This document shows positions 35,302-43,177 of a stretch of DNA of 64,000 bases, piece after piece. Positions within the stretch are counted from its first letter, which is position 1. Every line of letters starts with the position of its first letter. The translations under genes and the position numbers were made by a program. The notes under the pieces are model-generated. The model was not told where the DNA came from and did no database searches. It saw only the letters and a program-made list of their open reading frames with translations. Source of the stretch: Chitinophaga pinensis DSM 2588. Lineage in GTDB: Bacteria; Bacteroidota; Bacteroidia; Chitinophagales; Chitinophagaceae. The DNA is taken from contig NC_013132.1 of the NCBI RefSeq assembly GCF_000024005.1, positions 3,342,001-3,406,000 on the forward strand, written 5' to 3'.

Positions 35302-35336
35302 AGAGACTGCTTTATTACAGGCAGTCTCTTTTTTTT
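35302..35336 (+). terminator. Intrinsic terminator after the tricorn gene
   Basis: AGAGACTGC (35302-35310) pairs perfectly with GCAGTCTCT (35321-35329), followed by a run of eight T residues. It lies 27 bases after the tricorn stop codon. Confidence 0.85.
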
Positions 35337-35362
35337 AAGGAGCTGTCAATTTACCCTGATCT

Positions 35363-35839
35363 ATGTTAAAAAATCGAAAATGGATGCCGGTTGTCACAGG
35401 AGTAGCAATATTTCTTACTTTCTTTGGTCCGGCCTTATGGGACAAATATGGTCCTGCTGCCGGACGATATGGTGTGAAATACAACGAGGAAAGAAAGCGA
35501 TTAGGTATCCTGCCGCTGCCTGAAGACTGGACGACGCCAAACAGGTCAGAACGCAAGGCATGGTTTCCGCCGGAAGGGCAAAAGAAAGATTCGGTGTATA
35601 GAAGTATGAAGATTGTAAATGTGGAAGAGGATGAGATCATCGGCGAATTGGATAATATCGTCCGGAAGGTGGAAGGTGGACATGAAGGGGTGACTATCTA
35701 TTACTTTTATGATAGTACGCACCACTGGAAATATGAGTTTTTCGCACCGGACCAGCCGCATCATACCATTATTACCGCCGTGCAGGCAGATAGTATTTTG
35801 CATGCATGGAATTTCACTGGTTATCGCATAAAAAAATAA
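35363..35839 (+). CDS. Small membrane-anchored protein, unknown function
   Basis: A 158-residue protein with one N-terminal hydrophobic segment (MPVVTGVAIFLTFFGPALW), probably an anchor or uncleaved signal. The rest is polar with a YFYDSTHHWKYEFFAP segment. No family is recognised. It sits between two terminators, so it is probably transcribed alone. Confidence 0.6.
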   Translation: MLKNRKWMPVVTGVAIFLTFFGPALWDKYGPAAGRYGVKYNEERKRLGILPLPEDWTTPNRSERKAWFPPEGQKKDSVYRSMKIVNVEEDEIIGELDNIVRKVEGGHEGVTIYYFYDSTHHWKYEFFAPDQPHHTIITAVQADSILHAWNFTGYRIKK

Positions 35840-35866
35840 AGGCCTCGCCGTAATGGCGGGCCTTTT
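35839..35866. terminator. Bidirectional terminator between convergent genes
   Basis: AAGGCC and CGCC pair with GGCG and GGCCTT around a short loop, followed by T-rich sequence on the plus strand and preceded by an A-run that serves the minus strand. It separates the 158-residue protein from the minus-strand repeat protein ending at 35886. Confidence 0.75.
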
Positions 35867-35885
35867 CTTTCTTCACCAGCAGATT

Positions 35886-36731
35886 TTATTTTTTCCTCCA
35901 GTTCCGCCGGATTGAAATATTCCCACCCTCAGCTTTGTATGAAATACCGGTCTTAATAAGGTCCTGGTATTTACTGATATATTTCTGATAAATAGCGTCT
36001 GGTTGTTGCTGCTCATTAAGTGTCATTCCCTGATCGCTGATCACCAGTTCATGTAGATCGCTTTTAGCAGTGATCAGTTTATCGGCTACGAGATCGCTGA
36101 CAAGGTCATTGATCAGCTTTCTCTCCTCTTCAGCAGCAGCACGGTCTTTATCTGCCTGTGCTCTGTCTTTATCTGCCTGTTCTCTATCCTTATCTGCCTG
36201 CGCACGATCGAGGACGGCCTGTTGCCTGTCTTTTTCTGCCTGCTTTCTATCCTGATCCGCCTGGGCTCTGTCGCGATCTGCCTGGGCTTTATCTTTTAAT
36301 GATTGCTGGCGATCGAGTTCTGCCTGTTTTCTGTCCTGTAAGGCTTGTAGTCTGTCTTTATCGGCCTGTATGCGGTCCAGTTTCGCATGTTCCCTGTCTT
36401 TTGCTGCCTGTGCACGATCTTTCTCAGCCTGCTCGCGGTCTTTCTTTACCTGCTCCTTAATTTCATCGATCTGCTTTTGGTAGCTGCCCCATTGCTCCGC
36501 AGGAATTGTTTTGCCATCAACAGAGAAAGAGGTCATTTTACCGTCTATGAAGGTCATTTCATAGGTTTGACCATCCTTGTCAGTGCTGATGGTTTCTTCA
36601 TTGGTATTTGTATTCCTGTTGGTGTGCGTGCCATATATAGTTGGCTTTGGTTTCTTTTGTGCGTAAGCACTGACGCTGCAAATGAGTAAACCAGCCAGTA
36701 AAGTGTTACGCATGGTGTTGATCGCGTTCAT
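35886..36731 (-). CDS. Secreted heptad-repeat (DRxQAxx) protein, M56 partner candidate
   Basis: A 281-residue protein with a signal peptide (NTLLAGLLICSVSAYAQ), a small N-terminal beta domain (TYEMTFIDGKMTSFSVDGKTI) and residues 98-202 made of fifteen consecutive seven-residue units of the form D-R-x-Q-A-x-x (DREQAEK, DRIQADK, DRAQADQ and others). The repeat should form a long charged helix, possibly a coiled coil. A C-terminal domain follows (LINDLVSDLVADKLITAKSDLHELVISDQGMTLN). The same heptad array is in the tail of the adjacent M56 protein, so they may interact or arose by duplication. Function unknown. The DNA is correspondingly repetitive (21-base units). Confidence 0.75.
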   Translation of the reverse strand: MNAINTMRNTLLAGLLICSVSAYAQKKPKPTIYGTHTNRNTNTNEETISTDKDGQTYEMTFIDGKMTSFSVDGKTIPAEQWGSYQKQIDEIKEQVKKDREQAEKDRAQAAKDREHAKLDRIQADKDRLQALQDRKQAELDRQQSLKDKAQADRDRAQADQDRKQAEKDRQQAVLDRAQADKDREQADKDRAQADKDRAAAEEERKLINDLVSDLVADKLITAKSDLHELVISDQGMTLNEQQQPDAIYQKYISKYQDLIKTGISYKAEGGNISIRRNWRKK

Positions 36732-36774
36732 GTCTGATGGATTTAGTAATTGTTAATAATGTGCCGGTAGGTAT

Positions 36775-36866
36775 AGGCAATAAATTGCCTGTCTCAGCCG
36801 GTGACGGTGAAAAAATATTGTTAGTGTATAATGAATAGAAGATAGTGAGGGCAATAAACTGCCTGC
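36775..36866. repeat. Two copies of a small hairpin, GGCAATAAAYTGCCTG
   Basis: Near-identical 16-mers at 36776-36791 and 36850-36865, 74 bases apart, each an inverted repeat (AGGCAA-TAAA-TTGCCT in the first). They lie between the M56 gene and its downstream repeat-protein gene and could be regulator sites or RNA hairpins. Confidence 0.45.
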
Positions 36867-36941
36867 CGCGCAGTATGCGCAGTTGTTAAAAACTGAACTT
36901 TTAAATGTGAATGATCGGCCTGTGTGTTTAGGTGGCCTGTA

Positions 36942-38687
36942 TTACTGTGCTTTACCCTGATAACGGTTTACGTTATAGTTGCCGTTATAATGCGGCATAA
37001 GCAAAGCCTTTTTTTCTGCTTCATGTTTTGCCAGGGCCATTTCATGCACTGCACGTTCCTGATCAGCCTTTGAGCGGTCTATCAGCCCTAGTTGCCGGTC
37101 TTTCTCTGCCTGTGCTCTGTCACGGTCGGCTTGTTGTCTGTCTTTGTCTGCCTGTATGCGATCCAGTCTGGCCTGTTCCCTGTCTTTATCCGCCTGTAAG
37201 CGGTCGAGTACTGCCTGTTTCCTATCCCGGTCAGCCTGCAATTTGTCCATCATCGCCTGATGTCTGTCTCTCTCTGCCTGCAGCCTGTCTAATCTTACCT
37301 GTTCTTTCTGTTGTCTGTCAGCTTCTATCATATAACGCTGTGCCTGTACTTCGGGCGACGGGGCGGACATTTGTGCATCGCTTACAGGCGGTGCAGCAGA
37401 AGGTGACGGTGCGGTAGATGGCGTTGGTGCAGGAGATGCTGCTGAAACATGTCGCACTTCTACCTGGGGGGCGACTTTTACCGCCGGTTTATGATGGGTA
37501 ACGGTGACAATTGGTTCGTGTCGTGTCACTACGATTGCTGGTGGTGTTGGCACAACGGTATCCCGCGGCGGCTTTACAGGAAGTGCAAGAATTTCTTCGC
37601 CTTTGGCAAGTACATAAGGCGTATTTATTTTCATGCTGGTATGACGCCCCAGTTGCGTGATGGCAGCGGTGGATAATACCACACTTAACATCGCTATGCC
37701 TGTAAAAAAACAGATCTTTTCAGCTGTTCCCAGTGATTGATGCCGGTTGTTGATAATACGGCTGACTCTTTGCAATAACTGGTTTTTTCTGCCAGGAAAT
37801 GCGACCGCCGGGTATTGTGAAGAAAGCGTGTATTCCTTGAAACTGATCAGCGCTTCGATAAAGGTCTTTTTACTACCTGTTTGCTGCAGGGCGATATCGT
37901 CACAGCAATGTTCTCTTTCATCCCGTAAGAGCACAGAGATCCAGAGAAACCCGGGATTAAAAAAGAAGACCGTTTCACAACATACCTGTAACAGATTGAT
38001 GATGTAGTCATGCCGGCGGATATGTGCGAGTTCGTGTAATAATACGGCTTCAATCTGCTGGGCAGGAAGACCTGCCAATAAACCAGCCGGCATCAGTATA
38101 ACGGGCTTCAGATGCCCCGCCACTACCGGTACTTTTACAAAGGCAGATTCCAGCAGACGGACAGATTTCGTCACACCCAGCGCTTTGCAGAGCTGTTGTA
38201 AACGCTCCAGCCATTCTTCCGCTGCGGTATATACCTGCTGTTTTCTGGCATGACGCAGGTAACGCATTCCCTGTATCATTCTGAGGGAGCGGAAAGCGAA
38301 GAACAGCGCCCACAATATTACGAGCAGGTGTGCATTAGCAGAGATATGAGCGGCACTGCTGACCGCCAATGTTTTTACATGCACTGCGTCTAGCCGGAAG
38401 AGGGTAGAAGCGCCATGTCCGATACTGTCAGCCAGTGGTACCGACCTTTGTGATATACTGCCTGTCAGTTCCCGGAAGAAGGTGACCATACAGGCCAGCG
38501 CAAATGCGGCAAAATGTACTAACAGAATATTGTACCTCACGGCGGATGCCGCTTTGCTGCTTAGCTGTAAGAATATCACTGCCAGCAGCGCAATCAGCAT
38601 ACCCTGCCAGAGGGAATGCACCAGCATCCAGCTGAATGCCTGTAAAAGGCGTTCTCCAAGGGAGTGTATGTCGAGGTACAGATACAT
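36942..38687 (-). CDS. M56 (BlaR1/MecR1-like) membrane metallopeptidase with heptad-repeat tail
   Basis: A 581-residue protein. Residues about 1-340 carry four membrane helices and the zinc site HELAHIRRHD (H218, E219, H222), with RDEREHCCDD about 35 residues later, as in BlaR1-type sensors. After the last helix (EKICFFTGIAMLSVVLSTAAITQLG) comes a proline-rich linker (about 380-450) and then about eleven DRxQAxx heptads (about 452-545) like those of the neighbour. No penicillin-binding sensor domain is present, so a beta-lactam ligand is unlikely. By analogy it senses an envelope signal and cleaves the BlaI repressor. The start follows the BlaI stop by 14 bases. Confidence 0.85.
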   Translation of the reverse strand: MYLYLDIHSLGERLLQAFSWMLVHSLWQGMLIALLAVIFLQLSSKAASAVRYNILLVHFAAFALACMVTFFRELTGSISQRSVPLADSIGHGASTLFRLDAVHVKTLAVSSAAHISANAHLLVILWALFFAFRSLRMIQGMRYLRHARKQQVYTAAEEWLERLQQLCKALGVTKSVRLLESAFVKVPVVAGHLKPVILMPAGLLAGLPAQQIEAVLLHELAHIRRHDYIINLLQVCCETVFFFNPGFLWISVLLRDEREHCCDDIALQQTGSKKTFIEALISFKEYTLSSQYPAVAFPGRKNQLLQRVSRIINNRHQSLGTAEKICFFTGIAMLSVVLSTAAITQLGRHTSMKINTPYVLAKGEEILALPVKPPRDTVVPTPPAIVVTRHEPIVTVTHHKPAVKVAPQVEVRHVSAASPAPTPSTAPSPSAAPPVSDAQMSAPSPEVQAQRYMIEADRQQKEQVRLDRLQAERDRHQAMMDKLQADRDRKQAVLDRLQADKDREQARLDRIQADKDRQQADRDRAQAEKDRQLGLIDRSKADQERAVHEMALAKHEAEKKALLMPHYNGNYNVNRYQGKAQ

Positions 38688-38701
38688 GGGCTTGTATTTG
38701 A

Positions 38702-39103
38702 CTATTTATCGTCCATTTTTTTCAGCAGCTCTTTTATCTTTTGCAGTTCTTCAGTGGAAGTCCTGTCGTTACCTAACAGGGCGACCATCAGATCGCTGGG
38801 AGAGCCGTTATACATAGTATCCATAAAGCGGCCGAGCATAGTACCCTTTACCTTATTTTCCTCCACAACAGCGCTGTAAACATGTTTCATGCTGCTTTCA
38901 TCACGGTCCAGCATTCCCTTCTCCTTCATTACCTGCATCAGTTTCAGCGTACTGGTATAGATAACGGCTTCTTTCTGCTCGTTCAGCTTATCATGCACAA
39001 AACGCACAGTAGAAGGGCCATACTGCCAGAGTACCTGTAGTACGTCCATTTCTGTTTTGGTAGGCACCATATCAGGAGTTGGATCTTTCTTAAATAAGCT
39101 CAT
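38702..39103 (-). CDS. BlaI/MecI-family transcriptional repressor
   Basis: A 133-residue winged-helix protein: PTKTEMDVLQVLWQYGPSTVRFVHDKLNEQKEAVIYTSTLKLMQVMKEKGMLDRDESSMKHVYSAVV is the typical BlaI DNA-binding domain, and the C-terminal helix (TSTEELQKIKELLKKM) fits the dimerisation part. A -7 promoter box ends five bases before the first ATG, which would make the mRNA almost leaderless; the internal ATG at 39070 (MVPTKTEMDVLQ) is closer to the usual family start. It should repress its own operon until cleaved through the M56 partner. No beta-lactamase gene is in the window. Confidence 0.92.
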   Translation of the reverse strand: MSLFKKDPTPDMVPTKTEMDVLQVLWQYGPSTVRFVHDKLNEQKEAVIYTSTLKLMQVMKEKGMLDRDESSMKHVYSAVVEENKVKGTMLGRFMDTMYNGSPSDLMVALLGNDRTSTEELQKIKELLKKMDDK

Positions 39104-39107
39104 GTTT

Positions 39108-39134
39108 CAAAGGTATGTATTAAAAACGTACGTT
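39108..39134 (-). promoter_or_regulatory. BlaI operon promoter with AACGTACGTT palindrome
   Basis: On the minus strand TACCTTTG (39108-39115) is an exact -7 box. A perfect 10-base palindrome AACGTACGTT (39125-39134) lies between the -7 and -33 positions, a good location for a repressor. BlaI proteins bind dyad operators at their own promoters; that this is the operator is inferred. Confidence 0.55.
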
Positions 39135-39244
39135 GCGTTGCATAGGTTCTTTTTTTTTTGAAAAAATTAGGGGAAATGGGGCAAAAGGGTTCTTATACAA
39201 GGAAAAAATCCTGTGGAGAATTGCTGTAAGTGTCTGTATTTTAA

Positions 39245-40716
39245 TTATTTCGGTTTGTGGATAGATGTTTTAAGGATATTTACGGCTTTGCTTAACCCGG
39301 CTTCATTGAGTGAGGCAAAGCCAAACCGAAGGGCATTATATGTTGCGTTATTCCCCTTGGCGTAAATACTCCCCATTATCCTGAGACCCCTGCCAGCAGC
39401 TTTTTCAAGTATTTTGGTCAGTTGAAGATCAGGGTTGAAGCGCAGCCAGAGTGCCATACCTCCGTTAGGTCGTGTTAATTTTAGCACGTCGCCCAGTTCT
39501 GTATCTAACAGATCTGCTAAGAAATGGCAGCGCTGACGATATACCTTATTGGCTTTCTGTATTAAACGTGTCAATTCACCGCCCCTAATCAGATTCGAAA
39601 CGACCTGCTCTGTGAAGATATCTCCTCTCAAATTGATTAGCATTCGCCTGGTAGCGGCAGCGTGGATGAATTTTTCCGGAGCGACCATATAGCCCAGACG
39701 GAAAGGGGCGCCTAAGACTTTGGTCAATGATCCTATATATATAATGTTGCCCTCATGATCGCCACTGGCCAGTGGCAGATAAGGTTCATACTGAAACTGG
39801 AAGTCATAATCATAGTCGTCTTCAATGACGGCGAGCTGGTAGTGTCTGATCAACCGGAGTAAATGATGTCGCCGTGCTACGCTCATGGTGACGGTAGTCG
39901 GATGATGATGATGTGGAATAATATAAATTAGTCTGACCCGCTGCGTTTTCAGTATCTCTTCCACGCTTTCTGTATTCATGCCTTCACCGTCAACCGGCAC
40001 CCGGATTAATTCCGCCCCCAGTTGCTCAAAGACCATATTAGCGAAGATATAGCTGGGTTCACAAACGATCACTTTATCCCCTGGTTTAATGATCAGGGCC
40101 GCCGCTATGTAGATCGCCATCTGGGCGCCTCTTGTAATCAGCAGATTGTCGGTTTTGATATCTATTCCCCGCGTCTGGTTCAAAAAGTCGCACAGCGCAT
40201 GTCTGCAATCTGAAGATCCTTCGATGTCCCAGCCTGCGCTTATTTTCTTCAACACGGAATGATCCAATGCATGTCTATATTCTTTTAGCATCACCTGACT
40301 GGGAAGCAATGTTATATCAGGAAATCCATCATCAATGATGATCCCGTCTTTAGCCGGTAACGATAAGGGATAAGGAAAGCTGTCAGATTGTTCATATTCA
40401 AATCCGGGATCTGCATCATATGCGCCGATCCGGCCATTATGGTAAGACTGTGGCCTTAGGACCGGTAAATTAGGTGATACGATGAAGCCTTTGCGTGGCA
40501 GATTATCCACCCAGTTGCCCGAAACCAGGGTTTCATAAGCTGCCACAATCGTTTTCCGGTGTAGCCCCAGATCAAGTGCCAGTGTACGCGTACTTGGTAA
40601 TGCCGTACCTGGCAAAAGTTTTCCTTTATAAGGTGAATGAATTGCATAGCAATCTGGTTAAAAACAGCCGCGTCGCTGTTTTTATCTATGACAAGCAAAT
40701 TTTTATAAGGAAGCAT
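39245..40716 (-). pseudogene. MocR-type regulator (GntR-aminotransferase fusion) with frameshift
   Basis: The main frame (39245-40615) encodes most of a MocR regulator: the rest of a GntR helix-turn-helix (ALPSTRTLALDLGLHRKTIVAAYETLVSGNW) and a fold-type-I aminotransferase domain with IEDDYDYDF and the PLP-lysine region YIGSLTKVLGAPFRLGYM. The expected N-terminus (MLPYKNLLVIDKNSDAAVFNQIAMQFIHLIK) is in another frame starting at 40716. The frames meet in ATAAAGGAAAAC (minus strand, near 40620-40630); one extra A would join them as HLIKGKLLPGTALPSTR. This is a one-base deletion in the gene or an assembly error. If real, the product probably lacks part of its DNA-binding domain. It diverges from the azoreductase gene, a likely former target. 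Confidence 0.7.
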
Positions 40717-41037
40717 ATAAGCGCAGCTATGGAATGACAGCTGTCAAAAGTAGCCAAAATGTGATAGGAATCAAACTGCTGAAATTGATAAATCAGCTGG
40801 ACTACCTGAATATTATTGTCTGGCCCGTCAGACAGGTTTTCACCTGGGATAATTTTGCCTCGTTAATGAATTACGAAATGCACAACAGTTATCCGTCTAT
40901 CCGATCATTGTTTCGATATTCAAAAGAGATTGTTTTTTGGCCTGTACCAGATCCCCTGGGCTGTTTGGGGAATCCTGGAGAGGCTAACGTCTACATCGGT
41001 ATTACAGGAACAATGTATCTGTTTTAAATCTATTGTA
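40717..41037. other. 321-base region between divergent MocR and azoreductase genes
   Basis: Contains TAATTTTG at 40850-40857, an exact -7 box on the plus strand but without a TTTG at -33 and 180 bases from the azoreductase start. A 97-codon plus-strand frame (40734-41027) has no recognisable features and is probably not a gene. Operators for the MocR regulator would be expected here. Confidence 0.4.
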
Positions 41038-41658
41038 ATGATGAATAAAGTATTAATAATAAACGCGAGCGCCCGTAAGGAACGGTCATTAAGCAGGTAT
41101 ATGACCAATGTATTTGTCGAAACCTGGCAAACAAAATATCCGGATGATGCTATTGTTTACAGGGAAGTCGGACAGGAGTCTATTCCACATGTAACAGAAA
41201 CATGGATAGCCGGGGCTTTTAAACCAGCTGCATTACGAACCGCAGCACATTTAGAAGCGCTTAAAATAAGCGATCAGCTGATTGCCGAACTAAAAGAAGC
41301 AAATGTCATTGTTGTGGGTTCACCCATGTACAACTGGTCCGTACCCAGCGCACTGAAAGCATATATTGACCAGGTGCTGCGAGTAAACGAGACGGTCTTA
41401 GTCAGTAAGGATAATCCTGAAAACCCCTATACAGGATTATTGAAAGAGAAAAAGGTGTACTTGCTGATGGTGCGCGGTAACGACGGCTATGGTTCAGGGG
41501 AATATTATGAGCACATGGATTTCCAAAGTAACTATCTGAGGACAGTGTTCACTATTATGGGACTTGAAGACATATCAGCCGTCACAATGGATGGTGTAGA
41601 TATGGGTGCAAAACTACTGGATGTCGCCGCAGAAAAGGTGAAGAGACTAATAGTGTAA
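41038..41658 (+). CDS. azoR: FMN-dependent NADH-azoreductase / quinone reductase
   Basis: About 206 residues starting MMNKVLIINASARKERSLSRYMTNVFVETW (ATG at 41038 or 41041). Upstream in-frame ATG at 40930 would add an unrelated leader. The flavodoxin-like fold shows the FMN phosphate loop (NASARKERS), the PMYNWSVPSALKAYIDQVLR segment characteristic of AzoR, and a C-terminal MGLEDISAVTMDGVDMG. The family reduces quinones and azo compounds with NADH in the cytoplasm. It diverges from the MocR regulator, and a GNAT gene follows 45 bases later, so the two may be co-transcribed. Confidence 0.88.
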   Translation: MMNKVLIINASARKERSLSRYMTNVFVETWQTKYPDDAIVYREVGQESIPHVTETWIAGAFKPAALRTAAHLEALKISDQLIAELKEANVIVVGSPMYNWSVPSALKAYIDQVLRVNETVLVSKDNPENPYTGLLKEKKVYLLMVRGNDGYGSGEYYEHMDFQSNYLRTVFTIMGLEDISAVTMDGVDMGAKLLDVAAEKVKRLIV

Positions 41659-41703
41659 TTATACACAAAAACATAAAGGACTAATCAATAACAAGTTTAT
41701 AAA

Positions 41704-42162
41704 ATGGAGATAATCATCGCTGAAACAAGAGAACAGATAGCATTTTGTAAGGAAGCGCTTTTTGCATTCAGGACAAACCTGGATAGTGCCACTTATATCG
41801 ACCTGATCATAGATATGATGGCTCAAGAAGCATTTAAGCTGGCATATATACCTAATGAAGACAACACGAAAGCAGCAGCATTCGTCGGTTATAGGATAAT
41901 GCATACATTAAGAACAAGCTGGTCTATTTATATAGACGATCTGTATACCGATCCGGAATCCCGTGGTAAGGGCTATGCAGGTGCGCTCCTCGACTTTGTA
42001 GATGGTGTCGCATTGGCAGCGGATATTAAGTTTGTACATCTTGACAGCGGGTACATGTTACATGATGCACACAGGCTTTATCTGAACAAAGGATACGTGC
42101 TTGCCTGTAATCATTTTGCAAAGAGCCCATTGCTTTCACCGGCAGCATCTGGCAGCAGGTAA
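41704..42162 (+). CDS. GNAT-family N-acetyltransferase
   Basis: A 152-residue protein with the GNAT core: IYIDDLYTDPESRGKGYAGALLDFV contains the acetyl-CoA-binding R/Q-x-x-G-x-G/A motif (RGKGYAG), and YMLHDAHRLYLNKGYVLACNHFAK is the usual C-terminal helix and strand. The acceptor substrate cannot be predicted. It is 45 bases downstream of the azoreductase gene. Confidence 0.88.
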   Translation: MEIIIAETREQIAFCKEALFAFRTNLDSATYIDLIIDMMAQEAFKLAYIPNEDNTKAAAFVGYRIMHTLRTSWSIYIDDLYTDPESRGKGYAGALLDFVDGVALAADIKFVHLDSGYMLHDAHRLYLNKGYVLACNHFAKSPLLSPAASGSR

Positions 42163-42338
42163 ATAAAGTCATCCAATGATGAACGCTGAACTACTTCCCA
42201 TTTTATGAATATCATTGTAGGAACTACTTTCCTTTTGGATCTTGTCTATATACGCAGTATTTTCATACAGTTGAAACGGGAGGCTAAGTATCCATGGCGG
42301 CGGCTGTAAATGCATCATTTAATGCAAAAAGACATTGG

Positions 42339-42443
42339 ATGAAAACGGAATCACCCGAATCAAGAAGATACTTTATTAAGTCGATGGTGGCGGCAACAGC
42401 TTTGCTGTCGCTGGGGCCATTGAGGGAATTGCCCGAACAATAG
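42339..42443 (+). CDS. 34-codon ORF encoding a twin-arginine signal peptide
   Basis: The frame reads MKTESPESRRYFIKSMVAATALLSLGPLRELPEQ (given as segments: SRRYFIK is an exact Tat motif, MVAATALLSLGP the hydrophobic core) and stops at TAG 42441-42443, 14 bases before the DJ-1/PfpI start in a different frame. It could be the detached leader of a formerly Tat-exported DJ-1 protein, broken by an indel and a stop, or a chance frame. Coding is uncertain. Confidence 0.4.
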   Translation: MKTESPESRRYFIKSMVAATALLSLGPLRELPEQ

Positions 42444-42457
42444 GGGCGCATACAGCT

Positions 42458-43093
42458 ATGATGGAAAACAATGATAATAAATTGCAACTGGGCATGGTGG
42501 TATTTGATGGTTTTCAACTGCTCGATACTTTCGGTCCGTTGGAGATGTTTGGCGCCCTGAAAGACAAGGTAGATATACTGATGATCGGGGAGCGGTCCGG
42601 AATCGTAAAAAGCAGCGCAGGTCCTGCTGTGGTCGTTGACCGTACCTTTGACGAAATCACCACGTTGGATATGCTGCTGATTCCAGGAGGTATGGGAACC
42701 CGGCGGGAAGTGAATAATCAGCCCTTTGTGGACGCCTTCAGGAAATTGGCCGAACGTACACCTCATGTGGCCTCTATCTGTACCGGGGCGGCTATATTGG
42801 CCAGAACCGGGTTAATTGACGGCTTAAAAGCGACCACCAATAAACGGGCATTTAAATGGGCGACCAGCCAGCGTGATAAGGTCGTCTGGATAAAGCAGGC
42901 CCGTTGGGTGGAAGACGGAAAGTTTTTTACCTCTGCAGGTGTTTCAGCAGGCACTGATATGGCCCTGGCGCTTATACAAAAACTATTCGGACATGATGTT
43001 GCTATCAGTGTCGCCAATGGAGCCGAATACGAATGGAACGAGGATCCACATCACGATCCATTTGCGAAACTAAATGGTCTGATAGATGACTGA
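42458..43093 (+). CDS. DJ-1/PfpI-family protein
   Basis: A 211-residue protein: LGMVVFDGFQLLDTFGPLEMFGALKD at the N-terminus, LLIPGGMGTRR, and the nucleophile elbow HVASICTGAAILARTGLIDGLKATTNKRAF with C108. It is closest in pattern to the isonitrile-hydratase-like/transcription-regulator-associated branch, so a hydratase or glyoxalase-like activity is possible. As annotated it has no signal peptide, but a Tat signal ORF lies immediately upstream. It is followed by a strong bidirectional terminator. Confidence 0.88.
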   Translation: MMENNDNKLQLGMVVFDGFQLLDTFGPLEMFGALKDKVDILMIGERSGIVKSSAGPAVVVDRTFDEITTLDMLLIPGGMGTRREVNNQPFVDAFRKLAERTPHVASICTGAAILARTGLIDGLKATTNKRAFKWATSQRDKVVWIKQARWVEDGKFFTSAGVSAGTDMALALIQKLFGHDVAISVANGAEYEWNEDPHHDPFAKLNGLIDD

Positions 43094-43099
43094 ATAAAA

Positions 43100-43138
43100 A
43101 AAGACCGTTCCTGGTATATACCGGAACGGTCTTTTTTT
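43100..43138. terminator. Bidirectional terminator
   Basis: AAGACCGTTCC (43101-43111) pairs with GGAACGGTCTT (43123-43133), and the inner GGTATATACC extends the stem after a one-base bulge; an A-run precedes and a T-run follows. It serves both the DJ-1 gene and the convergent alginate-lyase-like gene. Confidence 0.85.
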
Positions 43139-43177
43139 ATCCGCTAATAGCCTGTTGATGCAATTGATAGTGTGTTA

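Noticed and set aside
36070..36460. Plus-strand frames over the heptad-repeat genes (cysteine/serine/leucine-rich products)
   Set aside because: They are antisense shadows of the 21-base repeat; periodic codon patterns keep all frames open.
40734..41027. 97-codon plus-strand frame upstream of the azoreductase gene
   Set aside because: No recognisable domain or signal; it lies in a promoter region between divergent genes and its composition is not distinctive.
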